DNA of 64,000 bases from Mycolicibacterium sp. YH-1 (GTDB lineage Bacteria > Actinomycetota > Actinomycetes > Mycobacteriales > Mycobacteriaceae), in assembly GCF_022557175.1 (NCBI RefSeq), contig NZ_CP092915.1, positions 124,001 to 188,000 on the forward strand, in the 5' to 3' direction. How positions within the stretch are numbered: position 1 is the first letter of the stretch; every line of letters starts with the position of its first letter. The position numbers and the translations under genes are program-made. The notes below the pieces were generated by a model. That model was not told the DNA's origin, did no database searches, and saw only the letters and a list, made by a program, of their open reading frames with translations. Below, piece after piece: positions 26,328 to 34,540 of the stretch.

Positions 26328-27341
26328 ATGCGGGACAGGCCAACACTTGCGGATGTTGCCCAACGGGCCGGGGTATCGCGGGCGCTGGTGTCCATTGTGA
26401 TGCGCGACGCGCCCGGCGCCAGCGACGCCACCCGGCTGCGGGTTCGACAGGCCGCCGACGAGATGGGCTACCGGCCCGACCAGCGTGCCCGCATGCTGCG
26501 CTCCCAGCGCGCGAACCTCCTTGGCGTGGTGTTCACCGCCGGACAAGAGTTCCACGCGGGTCTGGTGGACGGTGTCTATCAGGCGGCGGAGGCGCACGGG
26601 TACGACGTTCTCCTGAGCTGCGTGACACCGCATCACGACGAATCACGCGCCGTCCGCGCCTTGCTCGACGACCGCTGCGAGGCGCTGCTGTTGATCGGCT
26701 CCGAGCTGCCGGTCCGGGAATTGGCCGAACTCGACACCAACCTGCCGGTGGTCGTCGTCGCCCGCAAGGTGCGCGGTATCGACGCAGTGCGCAGCGATGA
26801 CGTGTTCGGTGCCGAAATCGCGGTAGCGCACCTCGCGGACCTCGGTCATACTGCGATCACCTACCTCCACGGCGGGCGAGCACCCGGCGCGGCTGAGCGA
26901 CGCAAGGGATTTCGCAAAGCTGCTGCTGTGCATGGCATTACGGCACACAGTGCCGATGGCGGGGTCACCGAACGCGACGGTGCGACGGCCGCCGCCGCGC
27001 TACTGGCCGACCGATCGAAGCTGCCCACCGCGGTCATCGCGTTCAACGACCGGTGCGCCCTGGGGTTCATCGATGTCACGATCCGCGCAGGAATTCATGT
27101 GCCGCAGGATATCTCCGTGGTCGGGTTCGACGACAGCCCGCTTGCGGGGCTGGCGCACGTCGACCTCACGACGGTCGGACAGGACAGCGACCGACTGGCT
27201 GAGCTTGCCGTAACCCGTGCGGTCGAACGCATTGAATCACCACCTAATGGTGCCGTCGACGAGGTGTCGAAACCTCGGTTGATCGTGCGTGGCTCAACCG
27301 CTAGGCCTCACCCGAACCTGAGAAGGATCGGGGCTGACTAA
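26328..27341 (+). CDS. LacI/GalR family repressor
   Basis: 337 residues. HTH and hinge: PTLADVAQRAGVSRALVSIV followed by RLRVRQAADEMGYRPDQRAR, then the periplasmic-binding-like effector domain with LLGVVFT, RSDDVFGAEIAVAHLADLGH, VIAFNDRCALGFIDV and ISVVGFDDSPLAGLAHVDLTTV. It is divergent from the dehydrogenase/isomerase pair with two identical operators between, so it should repress both directions until a sugar-like inducer binds. Confidence 0.92.
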   Translation: MRDRPTLADVAQRAGVSRALVSIVMRDAPGASDATRLRVRQAADEMGYRPDQRARMLRSQRANLLGVVFTAGQEFHAGLVDGVYQAAEAHGYDVLLSCVTPHHDESRAVRALLDDRCEALLLIGSELPVRELAELDTNLPVVVVARKVRGIDAVRSDDVFGAEIAVAHLADLGHTAITYLHGGRAPGAAERRKGFRKAAAVHGITAHSADGGVTERDGATAAAALLADRSKLPTAVIAFNDRCALGFIDVTIRAGIHVPQDISVVGFDDSPLAGLAHVDLTTVGQDSDRLAELAVTRAVERIESPPNGAVDEVSKPRLIVRGSTARPHPNLRRIGAD

Positions 27342-27348
27342 CCCACCA

Positions 27349-28404
27349 CTACTGCTGGGCGCGTTGTGCGCGCTGGGTTGGTCCCGCAGTTGAGCTGGTG
27401 TCGGCGAGGTGCCGGCGAAAGTCCCCCACGCTGCTGCCTGTCCACCGACGAAATGCACGGTGGAATGCGCTCGGTTCGGAGAACCCTAGCCGCTTGGATA
27501 GCTCGCTTGTTGATTCCACACCTCCTGCCAGGCTTGCGGTGGCGGCCCGCAACTGAACGTCTTGGCGTAGTTGCGACAGAGATGTTCCCTCGGCGTGTAG
27601 AAGTCGCCCTAGATGTTTCGTGCTGACGGCAAGTCGGGAGCCGAGATCGTCGGCGTCCGGAAGTGTTCCATTCAGTGCGTCTTGCAAGATGCGGCGCACG
27701 CGCGCAGCTGTAGTGGTCCCCAGTGGAGGTGGAGCGTAGAGCTGTTCCGCTTGCCTGGGTAACCACTGCGTTAGGTCGGTGTCGGTGCGCAGTATGGGAT
27801 AGCGCAAAAACTGGTCGGTGAACACTAGAGCTGCCTGTCGCTGTCCAAAGTAGACCGGTGCGCTGAACAGGGAGATAATGTGCTCGGCGCTTCTCGGCCG
27901 GGCCTGAACTAAGTCGGCCCTGACCGGCGGCAGTTCGGTGTCAATCAGCCAGGCAAGCAAGCGGTGCACCATCGTCAACATGAGCTGTGTCAGCAGGAAC
28001 TCTGCTGGCCCTTGCGGTTCGTCCCATGCCACGACGACGTTCACGTGTGGGGACTGGTGACTTATCGTGACGGTGGGGTGGGCGGGCAACACAGCGGAGA
28101 AATTCTGCAGCCGTGCCAGTGCCTCGCTGAGGTCGACTGAACTCAGCAGTGCGGTGACGAGGAGTTTTGAGGTACCGATCGGGGCCGGGCGGGTTCCGAG
28201 CGCAAACAGTTCGTCCGCGGTGGCGCGCCAGGCCGCAGCGGTGACGGCGGCGAATTGCTCGGGCGGCACGTTCTCCGCTCCGCTGGTGAATGCTGGATGC
28301 TCGGTCGCCAGCTTCGTGATGACGGCACCCGCGAGGTCGCCACGCGCTTGTGCAGCAGCGTGGGCATCTTTGAGGAACTGCACAGAGATCGAATGGTCTG
28401 GCAC
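27349..28404 (-). CDS. AraC family regulator
   Basis: About 351 residues from the GTG at 28404 (VPDHSISVQFLKDA). The N-terminal half matches the Arabinose_bd-type domain found in OruR/ArgR-like AraC regulators; the C-terminal half has two HTHs: LGSRLAVSTKHLGRLLHAEG and LSKRLGFSEPSAFHRAFRRW with TGSSVGDFRRH. It converges with the LacI gene (7 bp between stops) and is divergent from the Lnt-like gene, which it may control. Upstream in-frame codons to 28455 could give a longer N terminus. Confidence 0.85.
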   Translation of the reverse strand: MPDHSISVQFLKDAHAAAQARGDLAGAVITKLATEHPAFTSGAENVPPEQFAAVTAAAWRATADELFALGTRPAPIGTSKLLVTALLSSVDLSEALARLQNFSAVLPAHPTVTISHQSPHVNVVVAWDEPQGPAEFLLTQLMLTMVHRLLAWLIDTELPPVRADLVQARPRSAEHIISLFSAPVYFGQRQAALVFTDQFLRYPILRTDTDLTQWLPRQAEQLYAPPPLGTTTAARVRRILQDALNGTLPDADDLGSRLAVSTKHLGRLLHAEGTSLSQLRQDVQLRAATASLAGGVESTSELSKRLGFSEPSAFHRAFRRWTGSSVGDFRRHLADTSSTAGPTQRAQRAQQ

Positions 28405-28511
28405 GTACGGGCTCCTTCGAACCCGCCGCTTTGATTGGTCAACGCGACGGGTCACGGAATTTGCGGCATTGGGTTACTGACCCGATCTATCGGGCGTCTT
28501 ATCGTAACGCG

Positions 28512-30035
28512 ATGAGTGCCGATACAGCTCGGCGAGCGCAGGGGAACCAAGCCGCCACGCTGCTGAGAATTCCCCCGTACCTGGTGTTTTCGGGTGCGGC
28601 GTTGTTGTCTTTGGCCTCCGTGCACGGGCGTTGGGATGTGCCGCTGGCAGCGTGGCTGGCGCCGGTGTTTTTGCTGCGGGTGACGAGGACATCGCGGGTC
28701 AGCATCGGTGCCTTGTCGGCGGGTTTGATTGGTGGGGTTTCGGCGTTGTGGTGGGTGTTGCAGATGGCGATTCCATTGAGTGCACTGGTGATTGGAGGCG
28801 CGGTCGGCATAGGGGTCGCTTCCGCTGTGCCCTATGTAGTTGACCGGCTGCTGATGGGTCGCCTCGGCATGCTTGGTGCTCTGTTCGTCTTTCCGGCGAC
28901 TGCGACAGCCATGCAATATCTGGTGGCCACGATCAACCCGTTCGGCGCTGCCTACGGTGTCACCGCTGTGACACAACATGGTGCTACGTCGCTGCTTCAG
29001 CTCATCGCGATCACCGGTCCGTTTGGCATCACTTTCGTCGTGATGACTGCCTCCACTGTGGCCAATATGGTGTGGAGCGCTGGGCGCATCACCGTGCCGA
29101 ACATGCAAATTGTGGGCGCCTATCTGGCAGTTCTCGCGGTGATCGTGAGCGCCGGTAGTGTGCGGCTTACCGCTTTTTTGCCAGCAGGGCCAACTGTTCG
29201 GGTGGCTGGTATCAACCCAGGCAAGCAGGCCTCACAACCGTTGATCAGCCTGTTCGACAGCCTCACACCGAAAGCTGATCGGGTGCCCCAGCTTGATCCT
29301 CGAAAGGTTGACGCAGCCTTCGCCAGTGTCAACGATGACCTTTTCGTGCGGACCCGCCAGGCTGCGCAGCAAGGCGCCAGAATCGTGGTGTGGTCTGAGC
29401 AAGCAGCCAACGTTCGGCAATCTGATCTCGCGCCGTTTCTGGCCCGTGCGTCGATGCTTGCCAGAGAAACTCAGATCTACCTTCAGGTGGCCGTGTTCGT
29501 GTATCTGCCGACTGCGCCGTTTGTGCGCAACCAGACGTTGCTTTTCGGTCCAGAAGGCGGGCAGCTATGGCAGTACGACAAGTCCCGTCCCATCCCGGGA
29601 TTGGAGTCCTATCCTCCAGGCCCGGGCCACGTGCCGACCGTCGACACACCGTATGGGCGACTAGCGACGATCACGTGCTTCGACGGCGATTTTGTCGACC
29701 TCGCCCGCGTCGATGCCGACATCCTGCTGCTGCCGGTTCGCGACTGGCCCGAGATTGCGTCGGTGCACCGCGAGAATGCGCAACTTCGCGCCGTAGAGAA
29801 CGGCTACTCCATTGTGCGGCCCGCTGAGTTCGGCATCAACGGGGGATTCGACTATCAGGGCCGCAGCCTCGCCTACCAAAACTGGTCCACCGTGGACGAT
29901 CCAACGGTCATCTTCGATGTCCCCACCAACGGTTCACGGACGCCTTTCAGGAAGTTCGGGCAGTGGTTTGCGTGGCTGTCGATTGCACTGTCTCTCGGCT
30001 TCGCAGCTGTTGGAATTCAACGTCGACGGCGGTGA
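28512..30035 (+). CDS. Lnt-like membrane carbon-nitrogen hydrolase
   Basis: 507 residues resembling apolipoprotein N-acyltransferase: about seven N-terminal TM helices (residues 15-215), then an extracellular nitrilase domain, and one C-terminal TM. The nitrilase triad can be seen as Glu in VVWSEQAANV, Lys in YDKSRPIPG and Cys in ATITCFDGDF. Compared with true Lnt the region around the Cys (CFDGDF instead of CYE..F) and the short cap differ, so it may act on another acyl acceptor. It is not beside a dolichol-phosphate mannose synthase gene, the usual mycobacterial lnt partner. ATG 28512 chosen to start just before the first TM. Confidence 0.75.
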   Translation: MSADTARRAQGNQAATLLRIPPYLVFSGAALLSLASVHGRWDVPLAAWLAPVFLLRVTRTSRVSIGALSAGLIGGVSALWWVLQMAIPLSALVIGGAVGIGVASAVPYVVDRLLMGRLGMLGALFVFPATATAMQYLVATINPFGAAYGVTAVTQHGATSLLQLIAITGPFGITFVVMTASTVANMVWSAGRITVPNMQIVGAYLAVLAVIVSAGSVRLTAFLPAGPTVRVAGINPGKQASQPLISLFDSLTPKADRVPQLDPRKVDAAFASVNDDLFVRTRQAAQQGARIVVWSEQAANVRQSDLAPFLARASMLARETQIYLQVAVFVYLPTAPFVRNQTLLFGPEGGQLWQYDKSRPIPGLESYPPGPGHVPTVDTPYGRLATITCFDGDFVDLARVDADILLLPVRDWPEIASVHRENAQLRAVENGYSIVRPAEFGINGGFDYQGRSLAYQNWSTVDDPTVIFDVPTNGSRTPFRKFGQWFAWLSIALSLGFAAVGIQRRRR

Positions 30036-30121
30036 TTTCGAGCCGCGTGGACGGCTGTGGACGAGATCTCGAGCAACCAGACGCTCATGACAAATTGATC
30101 ACTGGTGCGATGCGCACCGTG

Positions 30122-31030
30122 TCACCGTTCATATCGTGTGCGCATGGTTGCCACGCCGGCTGTGATGAACACGCCGCCGATAATCTGTGCAGCGGTGGGC
30201 GTCTCGGCTAGGGCGAGCCACGCCACTGTGACGGCGACCGCCACCTCGAGTGTGCCGAAGAAGGCGGCCTTTTGGGAACCGAGCACGCGGCTCGCTGCGA
30301 TACTCGCCCAAAAGCCCAGCGCGGTGGCGATGACGCCCACGGTGGTGATTGGTAGCCACCACGGTATGTGTTGTCCCTGAAGTACGGGTGAAGTGGTGGT
30401 AGTGGTCATGTCAATGATGCCAGCAGATCCCAACAGGAGAAGTGCAGCGGCACCGATGATTTGGCTACCCACCACGGCCGAGATTGCCGGCACGGTGTGC
30501 GGTACCCGCGAGGCGGTGACGTAGTAGAGCGCGACGGTCACCATCGCCACTGTGGCCCACAGGACGCCGATGAGGTCGAGACGGTTGCCGATGTTGGGTG
30601 AGGCCACCGCGAAGAGGCCGCACAAGGTCAGGCACGACGCCACCATCGTGCTGGCGCTGGGCGCGGCTCGGCCGGCGATCCAGCGGTAGAGCACGATGAC
30701 CACTGGCGCGCTGTACTGAATCAAGATCGCTGTGCCGACCGGCAGCGTTTTCAGTGATTGCGCGAACGCCAGCTGTGAAGCGGCGACCCCGATGAGTCCG
30801 ACCATGGCGATGTCATACCGGGCGTGCCAGGTCTGCGACCAGCGTCCACGCACTGCATACAGGCCCGGCACCAGCAGTACCAGTGCCGAGATCAGTGATC
30901 GGACGATGACGAGTGCCGACGGGCTCCAGCCGGCGTCGATCATGGGCTTGAGCAGCGGCCCGGAAATCCCGAAACTGGCGGCGGCGGTGATGGCCAGCAC
31001 GACGCCAGCTTCGGGTCTCGGTCCTCTCAC
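30122..31030 (-). CDS. EamA family transporter
   Basis: 302 residues with ten predicted TM segments in two EamA repeats, e.g. AITAAASFGISGPLLKPMID at the start and GFWASIAASRVLGSQKAAFF in the second repeat. It probably exports a metabolite. The GTG start at 31030 overlaps the aldo/keto reductase stop (GTGA), so both are co-translated and face away from the ten-gene catabolic operon; they share its promoter region. Confidence 0.85.
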   Translation of the reverse strand: MRGPRPEAGVVLAITAAASFGISGPLLKPMIDAGWSPSALVIVRSLISALVLLVPGLYAVRGRWSQTWHARYDIAMVGLIGVAASQLAFAQSLKTLPVGTAILIQYSAPVVIVLYRWIAGRAAPSASTMVASCLTLCGLFAVASPNIGNRLDLIGVLWATVAMVTVALYYVTASRVPHTVPAISAVVGSQIIGAAALLLLGSAGIIDMTTTTTSPVLQGQHIPWWLPITTVGVIATALGFWASIAASRVLGSQKAAFFGTLEVAVAVTVAWLALAETPTAAQIIGGVFITAGVATMRTRYER

Positions 31031-32082
31031 TCCCCGATGTGACCTTCGAGCAGCGTCAGATCGGCGGGGCTGAGCCGGTCCGTGTTGTGCATGGCTTGGT
31101 GCCAGTGCGGATACGGCAGGTGGTAGGCGCTGACGGCATCGAGTGCGGCGAGATCGTCTGCGCTGAGTTGCACGTCGGTGGCCGCCAGCGTTTGTTCGAG
31201 CTGCTGGGTCGAGCGCGCACCGACGATCAGTGATGTGACCGCAGGCTTGGCAATCGCGTAGGCCAGAGCGATCTGGGCCGGGGGACGACCGTGGCGTTGC
31301 GCGACCTCCACGAGCACCTCGACGATGTCGTAGAAGCGCTCCTGATCCTTCACCGGCGGCTGATCCCAGTCGCCGAGGAACCGACTCCCTGCCGGTGTTT
31401 CGTGGTCTCGTCGGTACTTGCCAGTGAGAAGTCCACCGGCCAGCGGACTCCAGATCAGCGTGCCCACCCCTTGGTCGCAGGCGGCGGGCAACAGATCGAC
31501 TTCGGCGTCTCGATCGTGCACCGAGTAGTAGATCTGTTGACTGACGATGGGCGCGAGCCGGCGCTCGCCGGCGAGCCGGCAGGCCTTCATCAACTGCCAT
31601 CCGGTGTAGTTGGAGACACCGATGTAGCGCACCTTGCCGGACCGCACCAGATCATCGAAGGCGCCGAGAGTTTCCTCCAGGGGGGTGTGACCGTCCCAGC
31701 CGTGTGCTTGGTAAAGATCGATGTGGTCGGTGTGCAGTCGGCGCAGGCTCGCTTCGACCGAGCGGATGACGTGGTACCGCGAGAGCCCCGCGTCGTTGGG
31801 ACCCTCGCCCATGGGCAGGCGCACCTTGGTGGCGATGAGCATGTCCTTGCGCGCATCTCCAAGGGCGTGTCCGAGCACCTCCTCGCTGGCGCCGGAGGAG
31901 TACATGTCCGCGGTGTCGACGAGATTGACGCCGGCGTCGCGGGCCATGCCGATCTGCCGGCGGGCGTCGTCGATGTCGATGTTTCCCACGACTGTGGCCC
32001 ATCCCGTTGCACCGAATCCCATCGTGCCCAGCGCCAGGGTGGAGACCCGCAGGCCGGAAGCGCCTAGTTGGCGGTATTGCAT
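31027..32082 (-). CDS. aldo/keto reductase
   Basis: 351-residue (beta/alpha)8 NADPH-dependent reductase. Catalytic tetrad visible: Asp and Tyr in LVDTADMYSSGASEEVLG, Lys in LIATKVRLP, His in YQAHGWDG. The cofactor-binding end reads TSLIVGARSTQQLEQTL. It reduces an aldehyde or ketone, perhaps a toxic intermediate of the neighbouring pathway. ATG 32082 has GGAGGT-like sequence upstream on the minus strand. Confidence 0.9.
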   Translation of the reverse strand: MQYRQLGASGLRVSTLALGTMGFGATGWATVVGNIDIDDARRQIGMARDAGVNLVDTADMYSSGASEEVLGHALGDARKDMLIATKVRLPMGEGPNDAGLSRYHVIRSVEASLRRLHTDHIDLYQAHGWDGHTPLEETLGAFDDLVRSGKVRYIGVSNYTGWQLMKACRLAGERRLAPIVSQQIYYSVHDRDAEVDLLPAACDQGVGTLIWSPLAGGLLTGKYRRDHETPAGSRFLGDWDQPPVKDQERFYDIVEVLVEVAQRHGRPPAQIALAYAIAKPAVTSLIVGARSTQQLEQTLAATDVQLSADDLAALDAVSAYHLPYPHWHQAMHNTDRLSPADLTLLEGHIGE

Positions 32083-32106
32083 ATGTAACCTCCATGGAGA
32101 ATATTA

Positions 32107-32120
32107 CTTACGTACGTAAG
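32107..32120. promoter_or_regulatory. palindromic operator, AKR side
   Basis: Perfect 14-bp palindrome CTTACGTACGTAAG 25 bp in front of the aldo/keto reductase start, in an AT-rich island that is probably the divergent promoter. TetR-family repressors commonly bind such sites; no TetR gene adjoins. Confidence 0.6.
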
Positions 32121-32152
32121 ATAGTTGTAGATCTTACTTCATTAAAGTGTTA

Positions 32153-32166
32153 GTGTTCTGGAACAC
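32153..32166. promoter_or_regulatory. palindromic operator, permease side
   Basis: GTGTTC-TG-GAACAC, perfect 6-bp arms around a 2-bp centre, 28 bp before the APC permease start. It differs from the palindrome at 32107, so two regulators may meet here. The only regulator inside the operon is the Lrp protein at 36666. Confidence 0.55.
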
Positions 32167-32193
32167 AGTCTTTCGCCTGGAGGTCAGCAACGT

Positions 32194-33642
32194 ATGTCAG
32201 ATGGAGCAGTCACACTGGATGTGTCGGCGTCGCACGGTGCGGCCGACAAAACGGTCGGCACGGTGGGTGCGGTCTCGCTGAGTTTGGCGGGATTGGGCCC
32301 GTTCTTCACCATGGCCTTCGCCACGGGGTTCGCCGCGAAGGGGGCTGGCGGCGCAGTGCCGATGTCGTATTGCCTTGGTGCTCTTGGCGCTTTCGCTCTG
32401 GCCTACGTCGTGGTCAAGTTCGCGCGTCATCACGCGGGCGCCAGCGGCGTTGCCTATACCTATGTCGGCGCCGCCTTGGGCCGCTTGGCCGGTTTCGTCG
32501 CCGGATGGACCTACGTCATTGCCTGGCTGTGCGGCACGGCGTCGGTGCTCACGGTCGCCAGCATCTCTGCTGAGGCCCTGTTCGCCCACTACGACATGCA
32601 GATCTCGTGGTTCGCGTTCTTCTTGGTGTTCCTGGCTGTCGCGACGACGATGAACCTGTTGGGAGTTCGTCTGTCGCTGGGGTGGCTGGTCGTCATCGAA
32701 CTGGCCTCGATGGCGTTTCTGCTCGCCGTGGCGGTGTTCGTCATCGCTCGCGGAGGAGCCAACGGCAACTCGATACGGCCCTTCGTCGACGTGTCGCTAT
32801 CGTCGACGGGCTGGTCGGGTGTGTTCTTCGGAATGATCTACGGCTTCGCAGGTTTCGCGGGCTTCGAAGCCGCCGCAGCGCTTGGCCGCGAGGTCAAGAA
32901 CAAGCACGTCGTGCCCCGCGCGATCATCGTCTCCTTGGTTGCGGCAGCTGCGTTCTACATCGTTGTGACCTACTCTTTCGCCATCGGTTACGGCCTCGAC
33001 AACGCCGAGAAGTGGGCAGCGGACGCCTCTCCCGTCGACACCATCGTCTCGATGTACGCCGGCAATGCGCTCGCACAGATCGCCGACGCGCTCGTTGTCA
33101 TCAGTGCGATGTCCTCGGCACTGGGGCTGGTCACCTTGACCTCACGCACGCTGTTCGAGATCGGCAGCCACGGGCATGCGCCGCGCCAACTGGCGCGGCT
33201 GCACCATCGCTTTCGCACCCCCTATGTCGGGATCGGCGCCGCAGCGGTGGTCGCGCTGTTCGTGGCCGTTGCGTTGGGTCTGACCGCGGGCAGCCAGGTG
33301 CTGATCGGCTTCGTGGCCGGCGCCACGACGCTGGCCTTCCTGGTCGTCTACGGGCTCATGGCCATTGGGTGGATCCGCGTGCAGGTGCGCGCCTCGGGAT
33401 CGGCTGCGCGCACCCGCGTACTGGGCATCGTGTTGGCGGTGTTCGCCCTGGTCCTGCTGTGCGGCGCGCTGTATTCGTCGGTCGTGCCGCAGCCACCGTT
33501 CCCCTACAACCTGCAGCCAGTAGCGCTGGGACTCACTCTGCTGGTCGCCGCGGCCGCCGGCTGGCTCCTGCGAGCACGCGGACACGACCTCGCCGAACCG
33601 GAAGTCCCCACGACCGTCGAGGACATGAGCACCACCGCATGA
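32194..33642 (+). CDS. APC family amino-acid/amine permease
   Basis: 482 residues, twelve TM segments. Start is set by CTGGAGG ten bases upstream. Family segments: VGAVSLSLAGLGPFFTMAFA in TM1, GVAYTYVGAALGRLAGFVAG in TM3 and GFAGFEAAAALGREVKN in TM6 with the Glu-Ala region that lines the substrate site. It imports the amine or amino-acid-like substrate of the operon. Its stop overlaps the cyclase start (ATGA). Confidence 0.9.
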   Translation: MSDGAVTLDVSASHGAADKTVGTVGAVSLSLAGLGPFFTMAFATGFAAKGAGGAVPMSYCLGALGAFALAYVVVKFARHHAGASGVAYTYVGAALGRLAGFVAGWTYVIAWLCGTASVLTVASISAEALFAHYDMQISWFAFFLVFLAVATTMNLLGVRLSLGWLVVIELASMAFLLAVAVFVIARGGANGNSIRPFVDVSLSSTGWSGVFFGMIYGFAGFAGFEAAAALGREVKNKHVVPRAIIVSLVAAAAFYIVVTYSFAIGYGLDNAEKWAADASPVDTIVSMYAGNALAQIADALVVISAMSSALGLVTLTSRTLFEIGSHGHAPRQLARLHHRFRTPYVGIGAAAVVALFVAVALGLTAGSQVLIGFVAGATTLAFLVVYGLMAIGWIRVQVRASGSAARTRVLGIVLAVFALVLLCGALYSSVVPQPPFPYNLQPVALGLTLLVAAAAGWLLRARGHDLAEPEVPTTVEDMSTTA

Positions 33643-34532
33643 CGACAAACCGTGAACCGTCAGCACAGATAGGTGCTTTGAACCGAGTCGATGCCGCCGT
33701 CCGGATCGCAGCGGCCCACGGCGTGCGTGATGGCGAGGTCTTCACCCTCGGTCTGCCGGTTCTGCCGCCCAACGCCATCTGCAATCCGCGACGTGAGCCC
33801 GCCGCCTTGCACACCACATGCGATTGGTCGGATTTCGCCTCGGGCCGAAAGGTGTTGCGTGACGGCGAGGATGCCTACGTCGACGACATCGTCACCATCC
33901 CCACGCACGGCTCGACGCATATCGACGCGCTGGGTCATATCATCGTCGACGGCACGCTGTGGGCAGGCCGCCCGGCCAGTGAAGCCGCGCACGGATTGGA
34001 CTGGGGCAGCATCGAACCCATCGCGCAGACCGGAATATTCGGCCGGGCCGTCGTTGCCGACATCGCCGGATTGCACGGCCTGGCGGCGGTTCCCGCAGGA
34101 CAGCTCATCCGCCTCGAGGAGGTGACCGCCGCGCTGGACAAGCAGGGTGTGCTCAGCCGCCCCGGCGACGTGTTGATCCTGCACACCGGATCCATGAAGG
34201 CCCGCGCCCTTGGGGCAGAGCCCGACATCACCGAACCAGGACTCTCCGACGAACTGGCTCTGGTGACGTGGATGGCCGAGTCGGGTATCGCCGCCCTGGG
34301 CAGCGACACCTTTGCCAACGAGCTACCCGTCTCACCCTTCACCGGGCGACATTTCCCGCTGCACCGTCTGCTGCTACACGGCCACGGCATTGGTTTTCAC
34401 GAGGGCCTGTGGCTGGCCGACGTCGTCCAGGCCTGCCGAGACGACGGCCGGTGGGACGGACTGTACGTGGCCAGCCCGCTCAAACTCGGCCGCGCGAGCG
34501 CCTCGCCCGTCAACCCCCTATTCGTGAGGTAG
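33639..34532 (+). CDS. cyclase-family metal hydrolase
   Basis: 297 residues of the Cyclase (KynB-like) family. The metal-binding motif HxGTHxDxxxH is present as HGSTHIDALGH at residues 90-100; further His residues occur in FPLHRLLLHGHGIGFHE. Characterised members hydrolyse N-formylkynurenine, isatin or other amides. Length is longer than KynB (about 210) and closer to the large cyclase group. The ATG at 33639 overlaps the permease stop by 4 bp. Together with the next PLP enzyme it recalls a KynB/KynU pair, but this is not enough to call kynurenine degradation. Confidence 0.85.
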   Translation: MTTNREPSAQIGALNRVDAAVRIAAAHGVRDGEVFTLGLPVLPPNAICNPRREPAALHTTCDWSDFASGRKVLRDGEDAYVDDIVTIPTHGSTHIDALGHIIVDGTLWAGRPASEAAHGLDWGSIEPIAQTGIFGRAVVADIAGLHGLAAVPAGQLIRLEEVTAALDKQGVLSRPGDVLILHTGSMKARALGAEPDITEPGLSDELALVTWMAESGIAALGSDTFANELPVSPFTGRHFPLHRLLLHGHGIGFHEGLWLADVVQACRDDGRWDGLYVASPLKLGRASASPVNPLFVR

Positions 34533-34540
34533 AACAACAC

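Noticed and set aside
31291..32067. 258-codon plus-strand frame opposite the aldo/keto reductase
   Set aside because: Antisense shadow; the minus-strand AKR has a complete catalytic tetrad and the plus frame matches nothing.
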